Counted from the first letter of the stretch, positions 9,001 through 16,689 are shown. The stretch: DNA of 22,621 nucleotides from Deltaproteobacteria bacterium RIFCSPHIGHO2_12_FULL_43_9 (GCA_001798265.1 MGRR01000069.1:1-22621); one strand, 5' to 3'. Notes: generated by a model from the sequence alone, not told the origin. Made by a program: numbers and translations.

Positions 9001-9135
9001 TTCAACCAGAAATATTATTGGTTCAGAATAATCGATTATTTCAGAAACAGTGTTTTCGGGCGTCGGTAATTGCTGGGTGATTGCAAACGATAAAGAGGGA
9101 AAAAGAAGAGGCAACAACAGCAGAAGAATCCGCAT
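6034..9135 (-). CDS. Secreted subtilisin-like serine protease (S8) with large C-terminal region
   Basis: A 1033-residue exported protease. A classic signal peptide (residues 1-18, MRILLLLLPLLFPSLSFA) precedes an I9-like propeptide (about 40-128, with FNGFEI and IPSVKRIV). The S8 domain (about 150-430) has a full triad: Asp169 in AILDTGID, His204 in HGHGTHVAG and Ser373 in FSGTSMAAPHVAG. The oxyanion Asn304 lies in AAGNNG. About 600 residues follow, mostly beta-rich. The last 100 or so (DPNPPVVRN... ATDENGNKT) look like an Ig/FN3-type domain; the middle is not recognised. No C-terminal sorting signal is visible. A strong AGGGAGGA lies just before the ATG. The catalytic assignment is firm; substrate and location (periplasm or outside the cell) are inferred. 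Confidence 0.93.
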   Translation of the reverse strand: MRILLLLLPLLFPSLSFAITQQLPTPENTVSEIIDYSEPIIFLVELKTSSIIELKTRNIFSSQSMSQIKNEQNLTKDALLKLKEISITREFQFVFNGFEIKTYQHKIGDIAKIPSVKRIVRSENVFIPITPEDGEDFDILLNESVELIGAKELHKQNIRGEGKTIAILDTGIDASHPAFSKPGKILAKFNAIKGGTDVKDGHGHGTHVAGIAAGDGGEIVGVAPDAKLVVVKVLSDQGGGTEGGIIEGMEYISDLDQNPSTYDPVNVANMSLGTPAAGDPDDPMSQAVDRLSDYGVIFAIAAGNNGYVGIASPGVAKKAITVGASTKSDLIAQFSSVGPVEKTSALKPEIVAPGVNIKSSFPNNGYKIFSGTSMAAPHVAGAVALLKQIHPEWKADEIKMALMATAKNIQGSSSFTQGWGRIQLGEAANTDFATSDSFIYLGTFFELSGSRKISKEITYTNKTNNIHKIKLKSRNQIAGISINIPAEVEIQPNSSRVIPIEVTINQSELSFPQGERMFYEPNIAMEANNNTINFPIYLQRGIPIKILKETGNLFIKKLGSAFYKIFISNGSPEISLALSPGMYIFSYDGYPFGFKEFYFVRKELEISSTSTREVNVRPEETKYKITIDHRDSSGELCKKVHPSIGLYQEWNRDGYRFNASSAIGFFADTSIVHLSEGDYKFSLTSRCISQKDFSVISRAPTPVFKDEVIGTPPDMIPVKVMVAPYLQGPKFWISDMQCHFYGCIGSLTYPGTLTNYDTLWFDGNEMNLRWYAVKDKKYIYDSLSYYVDKTGVGHFGFSGNFYRHVPLKYFNFGFPPMSWQGVFENRSNIIRFRNPNHLMNPFIFVDSSGFINYRFNDGETPFFQLKRPDGSVENGKLNYAIDSNNTLAYLIQTDPGAQKLTLYPQQVDGVYGPVDFSVTAIMDTTFADPNPPVVRNLEILYGGSPAYEIDRGGTALIQFEARDNESKEPLNILVSVKPTTEVGWTTIQVSHTGSIYTTMWSPVAGGLHDLKIEATDENGNKTVISQIGGIYVN

Positions 9136-9218
9136 GGCATCCTCCCTAATTTCAATGCGCGCTTTCTTAAAATGCCAAAATACTTCCTAGCGAGGATACC
9201 ACATAAACTGGAACAAAG

Positions 9219-9251
9219 ATACGTCGTGATTAAATTTTAATCACGACGTAT
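9219..9251. repeat. Perfect 16-bp inverted repeat between regulator and subtilase genes
   Basis: ATACGTCGTGATTAAA (9219-9234) and its exact reverse complement (9236-9251) flank a single T. The element starts 7 nt past the stop codon of the regulator and ends 84 nt before the subtilase ATG, both on the minus strand. It could be a transcript-ending hairpin for the signalling operon: on the minus strand it is followed by TCTTTGTT, a poor U-tract. It could equally be a dimeric operator for the subtilase promoter. The stem is unusually long and perfect and includes an AT-rich centre, which favours a protein-binding dyad at least as much as a terminator. Confidence 0.75.
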
Positions 9252-9257
9252 TCGCTT

Positions 9258-10574
9258 TTAATGGATCGTTACATTTAATTCCTCTAGTTTCCTGTACAGA
9301 GATGATAGACTAAGCCCCAAAGCTTTTGCACACTCCCTTTTATCCTGTTGATATTTCCTTAATACAGTCGATATATGGCGTTTTTCAAAGAACCTTGTCG
9401 CGTTTCTTAGTGTCGCGTCATTCAGGATCGACTCCTGCGCTTCCAGAATATAAGAGGGGAGCTCCCGTTTTGTAAAAAAGTCCTGATCATCCTCACATCT
9501 AATCAACGCATGTTCAATGACGTTATTCAATTCCCTTAAATTGCCGGGCCAATTATAGGACAGCAGTATATCCAGTGCCTCATCATCAGCATATTTTATT
9601 TTACGACCAATCTCAGAGTTAAGGCGACGTATAAAATGTTTAACCAAAAATGGAACATCGTTCCTTCTTTGTCGAAGCGGAGGCATCTTTATTTCAACCG
9701 TGTTAATCATGTACAAAAGCTCTTCGAGAAATTCCTCCTTCTCTACAAGGCGCGATAACTGTCTGCTGGTCGCGGCTATAACCCTTACGTTTACCGCCTT
9801 TGCCTCTTCTTTGCCGCTTAGCGCATTTAAAAACTGCTTTTGCAATGGCAACGAGAGCCTCCAGATCTCATTTAAAAAGAGAGTCCCCTTTGACGGACTC
9901 GAATAGAGAAGCCCATTCTGGTCATGACCAAACAACTCGCGCTCAAGAATCTCGGTGGAATAACTATTACAGTTAACGGACAAAAATCGACCTTTCCTTC
10001 TTGGTGAATTATAATGAATCGATTTCGCGATTATTTCTTTACCAGTCCCGGCTTCACCCGTAATAAGAATTGTACCCTCATCATTCGAAACCTTATGAAC
10101 CAGGCGATAAACCTCGACCATCTCCGGTCCCTGACCAATGATATTATCAAAATTAAATCTCTCTTCTATCTCATCCCTTAATGTCTGATATTGGGTGGAA
10201 AGTGACTGATAATCCTTTATGTGACGTACCTTTGTAAGAATATCATCAAACATTAGTGGCTTGGTTATAAAATCATGGGCTCCCTCTTTTAACGCCCTAA
10301 TGGCGGAATCCATGGACCCAAACGCGGTAATGGCAATGAACCAACTTTGCGGAAGCTTTTCCTTAACCGCTTTCAGTAGCCCAAAGCCATCAATCCCCGG
10401 CATTTTTATATCCGATATAACAACATCATAGCTGCTTCCTTTCGCAAGCAGGGCTATCGCCTCACTGCCGTCAGAGGCCGCTTCTGTTTCATATCCCTCC
10501 TCACTCAGAACGGAAGTAAGCGCTTCCCTGATAGTCTCTTCATCATCTACAACAAGAATTCTAAATAGGTTCAT
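9258..10574 (-). CDS. NtrC-like response regulator with degenerate AAA+ domain
   Basis: A 438-residue protein. The receiver domain (1-120) is intact, with Asp10/Asp11, phosphoacceptor Asp55 in VVISDIKMPG and Lys105 in ITKP. An AAA+ fold (about 140-375) follows and then a Fis-type HTH (AKALGLSLSSLYRKL). Walker A GEAGTGKE (173-180) is intact. The sigma54-contact loop is gone: after ELFGH only about 13 residues lead to TLFLNEIW, against 22 in the neighbour at 4410, and no GAFTGA remains. Walker B has Asn235 for Asp. The arginine-finger segment reads EEFLEELLYMIN, with Leu283 and Met289 at the two usual Arg positions. It therefore probably regulates without sigma54 ATPase activity. I start it at the ATG at 10574, preceded by AGGAGGGG, not at the upstream codon 10625. 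It overlaps the upstream gene by 14 nt. Confidence 0.9.
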   Translation of the reverse strand: MNLFRILVVDDEETIREALTSVLSEEGYETEAASDGSEAIALLAKGSSYDVVISDIKMPGIDGFGLLKAVKEKLPQSWFIAITAFGSMDSAIRALKEGAHDFITKPLMFDDILTKVRHIKDYQSLSTQYQTLRDEIEERFNFDNIIGQGPEMVEVYRLVHKVSNDEGTILITGEAGTGKEIIAKSIHYNSPRRKGRFLSVNCNSYSTEILERELFGHDQNGLLYSSPSKGTLFLNEIWRLSLPLQKQFLNALSGKEEAKAVNVRVIAATSRQLSRLVEKEEFLEELLYMINTVEIKMPPLRQRRNDVPFLVKHFIRRLNSEIGRKIKYADDEALDILLSYNWPGNLRELNNVIEHALIRCEDDQDFFTKRELPSYILEAQESILNDATLRNATRFFEKRHISTVLRKYQQDKRECAKALGLSLSSLYRKLEELNVTIH

Positions 10575-11253
10575 TTTTCCCCTCCTGTAATAACTGTTTT
10601 TCATCAATTCGAGGCCTTGCGACATCGACCAGTGACTGAATTATTTTTGATATCCTGATAATATGATTAGAAATTTGTTCCATGGTTTTTAAGACATTTG
10701 GATCACTTTCTCTTCTCGATGTAAGCTGCACCAGTGAAGATATCGAAGACAGCGGGTTGCCGATTTCATGCGCGACACCTGCCGCAAGAATGCCTATCGC
10801 AGCCTTCTTCTCGGATTCCACAAGCTGTTGCTGGGTCTCGCGAAGAGTCTTATTTACCCTTTCCAGTTCTTTTGCGTAAGCCTTAAGTCTTTCATCGATC
10901 CTTAACTGCTCGGTAATGTCGCGAAAGACATACGTTCCGCCGATTATCTCGCCATGTCCATCTTTTACAGACGAGATCGTAACCAAAACATGAAATCTAC
11001 TGCCATCCTTACGAATACCCGTGGTTCGATAATCTTCCAGAAAGCCCTTTGTACGAAGGGCTTTTAAAATAGCCTCCGCCTCTTTTTGTGCCTTCTCTCC
11101 GGGAACAAGAAGCATCACCGATTTTCCGATAATTTCGCTCGCTCTATATTGAAATATTTTTTCCGCTCCATTATTCCAGAAAATAATATTTCTTGAATAA
11201 TCGACGTTGATAATACCGGCAACCGAGGCCTCCAACCATTCTGCCACATTCAT
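10561..11253 (-). CDS. PAS-HisKA protein lacking an ATPase domain (DHp-only kinase-like protein)
   Basis: A 230-residue protein with a PAS domain (about 5-115, ending in the typical VFRDITEQ), a coiled-coil linker (115-147) and a complete HisKA dimerisation/phosphotransfer hairpin. The H-box reads GVAHEIGNPLSS with His162, and the second helix (SNHIIRISKIIQSLVD) ends near residue 212. Only 18 residues remain after it, with no N, G1, F or G2 boxes, so there is no HATPase_c domain and no ATP binding of its own. The downstream regulator begins inside its last codons, so the missing part is not hidden in another frame nearby. Overlap with the hybrid kinase is 4 nt (ATGA type). It most likely receives phosphate from the hybrid kinase and passes it to the regulator, by analogy with Spo0B- or ChpT-like proteins. 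Confidence 0.85.
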   Translation of the reverse strand: MNVAEWLEASVAGIINVDYSRNIIFWNNGAEKIFQYRASEIIGKSVMLLVPGEKAQKEAEAILKALRTKGFLEDYRTTGIRKDGSRFHVLVTISSVKDGHGEIIGGTYVFRDITEQLRIDERLKAYAKELERVNKTLRETQQQLVESEKKAAIGILAAGVAHEIGNPLSSISSLVQLTSRRESDPNVLKTMEQISNHIIRISKIIQSLVDVARPRIDEKQLLQEGKNEPI

Positions 11254-13172
11254 ATTTTTTTCACCTTCTCGATGGCTTCATGCACCTGATCAACGGTACA
11301 TGGCTTTGAAAGAACGTAATCTACTGAATGTTTCTTTAAATCGTTATTCTCCAAAAAGCCTCCATGGCCTGAAACAACTATTACTTTGGTTTCTTTGCTG
11401 CAAGATTTGATCTGATCTATCACCTCCCAACCACTCATGTCGGGCATTGTCAGGTCTGAGAGAACAACATCTAATTTTATGTCTTGGTTGCCGAGATAAT
11501 TTAGCGCTTCTGATCCGGAAGCGGCGGTATAAACCTTATGGCCGAAATCCTTCAATAGTTCTGCCGTAGAATTTCTGTAATCCTCTTCATCGTCTATCAA
11601 AAGCACGCTCTGTCCAAGCACTTTTTGTTTGTTTTCAACTTTAAACTCATCGGTTGTTGTAGCCTGACCCAATTGCGCGGGTGGAAAACTAACCTTAAAC
11701 TCCGTGCCTTTCCCGGTTTCACTGGTTACCGTGATATCACCTTTATGTTTTCGAACAATGTCATATGCCAAACTTAAGCCTAACCCATTGCCCTTAGTCC
11801 CTTTGGTAGTAAAAAACGGATCGAATATTTTTTGCAATGTTTCATTACCCATCCCGATACCTTCGTCTCTGCAAATCGCAACTATATGATCATCCTCTAG
11901 CCTGGTTTCAAGAAATATGCGCCCCCCATTAGGCATCGAGTCAACCGCATTCAATATTAAGTTAGTAAAAAGTTCCTTTAAATCGGGAGCATTGCCCGAT
12001 ATTTTTGGGATTTTAGAAAAGGTTGAATCAACCTGGATTTTAACACCCGCTTTTAGGGCATCGTCCCTCCATTTAACAGTTGTAATCTCCACAACCTCCT
12101 GCAGTATTTCATTCAGGTCGATATCCACAAAAAGTGGTTTTTCCTGTTTGGCAAAATTTTGAATCCTTTTTACCGTTTGAGCACCATCCAGTGACGCGCG
12201 GCGAATTACCTCAAGATCCGTAATCAAATTCGGACGCCCACTTAGGTGCTTTTCTAAAATCTCTGTTCTTCTCAGCACTATCCCCAAAAGATTATTAAAG
12301 TGATGTGCAACCCCCGAGGCCAATTCTCCGAGGGTTCTAAGCTTCTCGGAGACATGGAGGCGTTCTTCAAGACGCTTCATCGCGGTAATATCGTGGCCAA
12401 CACCAATCATACCAATTGGCTGTCCATCGTAATCACGCAGGCCATTGGCATTCCATGAGGTGAGAAGAATCCTTCCATCCTTTATCTTTAACGGGAACTG
12501 TGTATCCATCACAGGTATTACATGTTCATTTTTATAAGAAAGAAGCAAGTCGTATAATTCCTTTTTCCTTTCTCGCGGTATCAATGCCTCAATCAGATTC
12601 TTTCCAAGAATTTCATCCCTGGAATAACCAGTACACTTTTCGATCTTTCTATTAAATAGAAGGGCGCTGCCATTAAAATCCACAGCTATTATCATAGCGT
12701 TGGCGCTTTCAATTAACCTTTTTGAAAAATCCCGCTCACCACGAAGGCGCTTGGACAGTTCATTCCTTTCTATGATCTTTTCTATTTTCAACGGGACGCG
12801 CCAAAGGGTGTTGGGATAACCCCTCATGTAGTCATCTATCCCTATTTTAAAGGCATGAATAAGGCGTTGTTGATTTGCTTTGGCAGACAATAAGATTACT
12901 GGTAGCGTTTTAAGATTTCTTTTAAGTTGATCTATAAAATTGATAGTATCATCTTCACAATAGGAACAACGAATAACAATCGCGTCATAAACCCCCAGTG
13001 CCCAATATTTATTTTTCAAATCATCAAGGTTACTGAGATCACATTCCGAATCCTTAAAATATCCTCTTAAAACCTTCGCACATCGCTGAATGCCCTTAAG
13101 ATTTGGTTGAGAATCCAGGAGTAGGAAACGGCGTTTTTTATGCCCTGCACTCCAACTATGCAATTGACTCAC
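11250..13172 (-). CDS. Hybrid sensor histidine kinase: pseudo-receiver, PAS, HisKA, HATPase, REC
   Basis: A 640-residue soluble kinase with no membrane segments. Domains in order: a receiver-like fold (about 14-138) lacking the phosphoacceptor Asp (VYDAIVIRCSYCED where 'D.' should end the third strand); PAS (about 150-265, ending GVGHDITAMKR); HisKA of the GVAH-x-FNN type with His290; HATPase_c (about 395-497) with N-box LILNAVDS, G1 DEGIGMG, F-box FDPFFTTK and G2 GNGLGLSLAYDIV; C-terminal REC (522-638) with Asp527/528, phosphoacceptor Asp573 and Lys623. All catalytic parts are present. The start is GTG at 13172, preceded by AGGGGGAAGGGG. It is the first gene of a three-gene overlapping operon and the only protein in it with an ATP-binding domain for a kinase. 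Confidence 0.92.
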   Translation of the reverse strand: MSQLHSWSAGHKKRRFLLLDSQPNLKGIQRCAKVLRGYFKDSECDLSNLDDLKNKYWALGVYDAIVIRCSYCEDDTINFIDQLKRNLKTLPVILLSAKANQQRLIHAFKIGIDDYMRGYPNTLWRVPLKIEKIIERNELSKRLRGERDFSKRLIESANAMIIAVDFNGSALLFNRKIEKCTGYSRDEILGKNLIEALIPRERKKELYDLLLSYKNEHVIPVMDTQFPLKIKDGRILLTSWNANGLRDYDGQPIGMIGVGHDITAMKRLEERLHVSEKLRTLGELASGVAHHFNNLLGIVLRRTEILEKHLSGRPNLITDLEVIRRASLDGAQTVKRIQNFAKQEKPLFVDIDLNEILQEVVEITTVKWRDDALKAGVKIQVDSTFSKIPKISGNAPDLKELFTNLILNAVDSMPNGGRIFLETRLEDDHIVAICRDEGIGMGNETLQKIFDPFFTTKGTKGNGLGLSLAYDIVRKHKGDITVTSETGKGTEFKVSFPPAQLGQATTTDEFKVENKQKVLGQSVLLIDDEEDYRNSTAELLKDFGHKVYTAASGSEALNYLGNQDIKLDVVLSDLTMPDMSGWEVIDQIKSCSKETKVIVVSGHGGFLENNDLKKHSVDYVLSKPCTVDQVHEAIEKVKKI

Positions 13173-13247
13173 ACCCCTTCCCCCTGAGACCTAGGAGCTT
13201 GTGCAAAGTAGGGGCCATCTTCGGAAATGATATAACCATCTGTAATT

Positions 13248-13253
13248 ATTATA
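13248..13253 (-). promoter_or_regulatory. Possible -10 element for the signalling operon
   Basis: Reading the minus strand there is a perfect TATAAT here, in the 206-bp gap upstream of the hybrid kinase, giving a leader of about 70 nt. No good -35 is visible at the usual distance (GCACTT at 17 bp), so this is only a candidate. The rest of the gap (13173-13378) shows no convincing terminator for mtnA and no other gene. Confidence 0.25.
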
Positions 13254-13378
13254 TAATTCTTTTTGGCGTAAGTGCGAGACCTGAACACTATTTTAGAAAT
13301 GGCTAAGAAGACGGGAAAAAGATAAGTTTCTTAAATATGATAAAGAATTTTTAGAAATCTGTTTATTTTATTTACACA

Positions 13379-14425
13379 CTATGAATTTTTTTCTCGGTTT
13401 TTTGTCTTAAAATCGTATGGCTGCTTAAATAAACCCCGTTCGGTTACAATTGTTGAAATCAAGCTTGATGGCGTTATATCAAATGATGGGTTTCTAACAC
13501 TAACCTCTTTGGGGGCTATTGAGTCGTTATCGTTGCCACAAGGAAACAGAACCTCATCACCACTTCGCTCTTCTATTGGAATCTCTGAACCACATTTAAG
13601 TTTAAAATCAATAGTTGAGGACGGCGCCGCGACATAGAATGGAACATTGTGAAAATTGGCAACAATAGCGAGAGAATATGTTCCTATCTTGTTCGCTACA
13701 TCACCATTAACTGTTATTCGATCTGCCCCCACAACAACCGCATCTATTTTCCTGGTTTTCATCATATATGCAGCCATATTGTCTGAAATAAGGGTCATCG
13801 GAATCTTTTCCTGGATCAATTCCCATGCCGTTAGTCGTGAGCCTTGTAATCTTGGGCGGGTTTCATCGACGTAAACGTGTTTTAATTTTCCTTGTGAAAA
13901 GGCCTCACGAATAATTCCAAGCGCTGTTCCATGTCCACCGGTTGCCAGCGCGCCAGCATTGCAGTGTGTCAATACGACCGCATCCTTTGGTAAAAGCTCC
14001 GCGCCAAATCTTCCAATCCTGAAATTCATCTCAATATCTTCTTTATGAATATCCTTCGCCTCTTTTAGGAGTATCTTTTTCACTACCTTACCATCTCTTC
14101 CATCGCAGCTTCTCGCTTTATGCAGCATCCTCTCAACTCCCCATCGTAAATTCACTGCCGTCGGACGGGTTGAAATTAGATGCGTTGCAGCTTCTTCCAA
14201 TTCTTTAAGCAAGATGTGAAATGAATCTGATTTTGCAGCTAAATACATCCCAAATGCCGCCGTGATTCCTATCGCGGGTGCTCCCCTGACCGTCATATTC
14301 TTTATTGCCTCGGCGACATCATCAACGCTTTTACAATTAATGTATCTGATTTGATGCGGTAGGACCCTCTGATCTAGCAGCTCCAGGTAATTTATTTTCC
14401 ATAACAAGGGTTTAAACAACGACAT
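13379..14425 (-). CDS. mtnA: S-methyl-5-thioribose-1-phosphate isomerase
   Basis: A 348-residue enzyme converting 5-methylthioribose 1-phosphate to 5-methylthioribulose 1-phosphate in methionine salvage. Family signatures are VRGAPAIG (46-53), THCNAGALATGGHG (153-166) with catalytic Cys155, DETRPRLQGSRLTA (187-200), and VVGADRIT with catalytic Asp235, followed by NGDVANKIGTY. Length is normal. It belongs to the MtnA branch of the eIF2B-like superfamily, not the regulatory subunits, because Cys155 and Asp235 are kept. It starts 1 nt after the asmA-like stop codon, the AAGAGG of that gene's end serving as ribosome site, so it is the last gene of the gatCAB operon. No other salvage genes are in view; it may serve 5'-methylthioadenosine disposal. 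Confidence 0.94.
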   Translation of the reverse strand: MSLFKPLLWKINYLELLDQRVLPHQIRYINCKSVDDVAEAIKNMTVRGAPAIGITAAFGMYLAAKSDSFHILLKELEEAATHLISTRPTAVNLRWGVERMLHKARSCDGRDGKVVKKILLKEAKDIHKEDIEMNFRIGRFGAELLPKDAVVLTHCNAGALATGGHGTALGIIREAFSQGKLKHVYVDETRPRLQGSRLTAWELIQEKIPMTLISDNMAAYMMKTRKIDAVVVGADRITVNGDVANKIGTYSLAIVANFHNVPFYVAAPSSTIDFKLKCGSEIPIEERSGDEVLFPCGNDNDSIAPKEVSVRNPSFDITPSSLISTIVTERGLFKQPYDFKTKNREKNS

Positions 14426-14426
14426 A

Positions 14427-16688
14427 CTACCTCTTAAAAAGCTCTTCTATCGGAATTGGTATAGGAACAGGGACAGGTGAATCCCCGGTCCCAGGCGTTC
14501 CAATAAGCCTCCTTTTAATTTCACTTGCAGCAACCTTAATTGCAATGTAAGCAGCCAATTTCGCAACATCGAGATTAAATTTAGGATTGGATGCTGTTCC
14601 TGTCAATTGAAATGGAAGTGGAACCTTTCCAGATTTATCTCTTAAATCAATTCCCATTATTACAACATATTCAGGCGGAATATGGACGGTTCCATGAAAA
14701 TTCAGGGCTTGATCTAATGTTGCATACCCTGCACCATCCAGGTCAATTTGGCTGGTTGTCGCAACTGCGTTGTTGGTTTGAATCCTTCCTCCTCCAATCT
14801 GAATATCGGCGGAAATTCTCTGAAATTTCTGATCAAAATCCTTTTGATGGATTGGAGCGCCACTAAGCGCAGAAATAGTAGCCAGGGCGGCCTTAACTTG
14901 TCTTCCCACGTTAAGATCGGCCAGTTCTCCCTCGGTAACACGCATCGAACCCGAACCAGCCAGATTTCTTTTCATATCACTCAGCGATAATCCGGCACCC
15001 GACACATTCAGATTTCCAAAAAGATGTCCCCTAAAAGCAGCCTCTTTAGAACCAAAATCTTTTGCCATAGAGACAAGATTCAGATTATCCACAGAGCCAT
15101 TGAATTTATATCCTCCTCCTGATGTAAACATCGTGTTTGATTTTATCTCACCATCCCACGCGTTTGCCGTCTGAACAACACTGAGGGCACCTCCCCCAAT
15201 TGTCGTAGCTGCGGAAAAATTAGAGAGGTTCGCCTTCCCAACCCTCAGTTGGCTAATCTTTATATTTCCTTTGCCACTAAATTTGTTTAAGAAAACAAAA
15301 TTACTGCTCCTTTGGCCCTTATTTTGCGTCACGGATTCTTGCTGGATTTCCTCTTGTGAAGACTGCTGAGCAGGTTTACCGCTGCTCTTTTCAAATACCT
15401 CATTTAAATCGATAGCAGGGGTTACAAGCGAAAATTCCACATATGGATTTGCTAAATTCGTTAATCGGCCTGAAATATCGATGGGGTTTCTACCAACATT
15501 AAATTTAAGTTTCTCAATTACTATCTCCTCGCCTCTCATGGAAAACTTTCCATTTAAATTACTTATCGGGGTGGCAATACCGCTTATTTTGCCACTGCCA
15601 TCACTGATCTCAAGTGCTCCGAAGAAAAGGGGCTTTTTCAGAGACCCCTTCATTGATAAATCCATAGAGAGATCCGCCGACATAGGACTCTTTTGTAACG
15701 CTAACAAGATCTCGCCCCACTCCTTTAACCTAACCTTATTCATTGAAAATTTAATGTCTACGGATGGTTCGGTAGTCAGCTTTTCAATTTTACCCTCTAC
15801 CTGCGCCTTAAGTGTGTGAAGTGTGGCGCTCGCATTTTTAATTACGAGAACATTATTTTTGATATCGGCATCTATATTAAATTCGCAAGGAACACCTTCT
15901 CCTTTTTTAAATACACCTTTTTGCTCGAAATCCGCACCCTTACAGTTAAATTTCGCATCTAAAAATCCACTATCTATTTCTTTCTCCCTGAACTTTACCC
16001 TTAATCTTCCTTCGCTACTGATAACGCCCACAATATTATAATTTTTGTAATCCCCGGTAGCATCGAAACTAATCCTGAATTTCATGGGGGAATCCAATGC
16101 AACATCGCGCAGTTCCAGATATAAATCTTTGATAGTAGATGTTTTGCCAGCCAACATGTCATTAACAGTCGCCTTCGCGTTATTCAATTTGATACTGATT
16201 TTTGAGTTTTGAATAATCGCCGGCATCTCTTTTGTTTTGGATTCTGGCGTAGCCGGTATCGCAGCAACCGGTTCTTCTTTTTTCCGGACCACATCAACGA
16301 CATTCCAAACACCCTCTTTGTTTCGCACAAGCATCAGATCGGGTGAATTTAAAATAATCGCTATGTTTGGCTTTCTGGTTATGAGTGAAAACAGCGATAC
16401 TTTGATTCTGGCTGTTTCCACGGTCAGGATTTCTTTTTCACCAAAATTCTTGCTTCCATAAAGTTTTATTCCCTCAATACTTGCCCCGACCCCGCCAAGA
16501 AGCCTTAGCCTTAAATGGCCAATTTCAACTCTTCCATGAATGTTGTTGTTCACAACGCTTGTAATCTTCGGCCTGAAATTATCAATATCAACTACCAGTG
16601 GAATTAAAATTGAAAGAAGAATCAATACTCCAAAAACAATTGAAACAATTAATCCGATTTTTTTTGCCCTGCCCGCGTTGATTTTCAT
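14427..16688 (-). CDS. AsmA family protein
   Basis: A 753-residue protein anchored by one N-terminal transmembrane helix (about 11-33), with a short lysine-rich cytoplasmic tail ahead of it and a long periplasmic part. The start after the helix (VDIDNFRPKITSVVNNNIHGRVEIG) is the typical AsmA N-terminal repeat. The C-terminal part, from about residue 580, has GSGSMRVTEGELADLNVGRQV, the AsmA_2 pattern. These proteins resemble bridge-like lipid carriers and are linked to phospholipid movement and outer-membrane assembly. The end is proline-rich (VPVPIPIPIEELFKR). It sits 1 nt downstream of gatB and 1 nt upstream of mtnA. Family assignment is firm; the exact cargo is not. Confidence 0.88.
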   Translation of the reverse strand: MKINAGRAKKIGLIVSIVFGVLILLSILIPLVVDIDNFRPKITSVVNNNIHGRVEIGHLRLRLLGGVGASIEGIKLYGSKNFGEKEILTVETARIKVSLFSLITRKPNIAIILNSPDLMLVRNKEGVWNVVDVVRKKEEPVAAIPATPESKTKEMPAIIQNSKISIKLNNAKATVNDMLAGKTSTIKDLYLELRDVALDSPMKFRISFDATGDYKNYNIVGVISSEGRLRVKFREKEIDSGFLDAKFNCKGADFEQKGVFKKGEGVPCEFNIDADIKNNVLVIKNASATLHTLKAQVEGKIEKLTTEPSVDIKFSMNKVRLKEWGEILLALQKSPMSADLSMDLSMKGSLKKPLFFGALEISDGSGKISGIATPISNLNGKFSMRGEEIVIEKLKFNVGRNPIDISGRLTNLANPYVEFSLVTPAIDLNEVFEKSSGKPAQQSSQEEIQQESVTQNKGQRSSNFVFLNKFSGKGNIKISQLRVGKANLSNFSAATTIGGGALSVVQTANAWDGEIKSNTMFTSGGGYKFNGSVDNLNLVSMAKDFGSKEAAFRGHLFGNLNVSGAGLSLSDMKRNLAGSGSMRVTEGELADLNVGRQVKAALATISALSGAPIHQKDFDQKFQRISADIQIGGGRIQTNNAVATTSQIDLDGAGYATLDQALNFHGTVHIPPEYVVIMGIDLRDKSGKVPLPFQLTGTASNPKFNLDVAKLAAYIAIKVAASEIKRRLIGTPGTGDSPVPVPIPIPIEELFKR

Positions 16689-16689
16689 T

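Noticed and set aside
9136..9218. Sigma54 promoter upstream of the subtilase (TTTTGGCATTTT...)
   Set aside because: The GG and following GC are 12 bp apart, not 10, so the -24/-12 spacing is wrong.
10561..11253. Frameshift that cut off a kinase ATPase domain
   Set aside because: No HATPase motifs are found in any frame after residue 212; the DNA downstream is occupied by the regulator with its own strong ribosome site.
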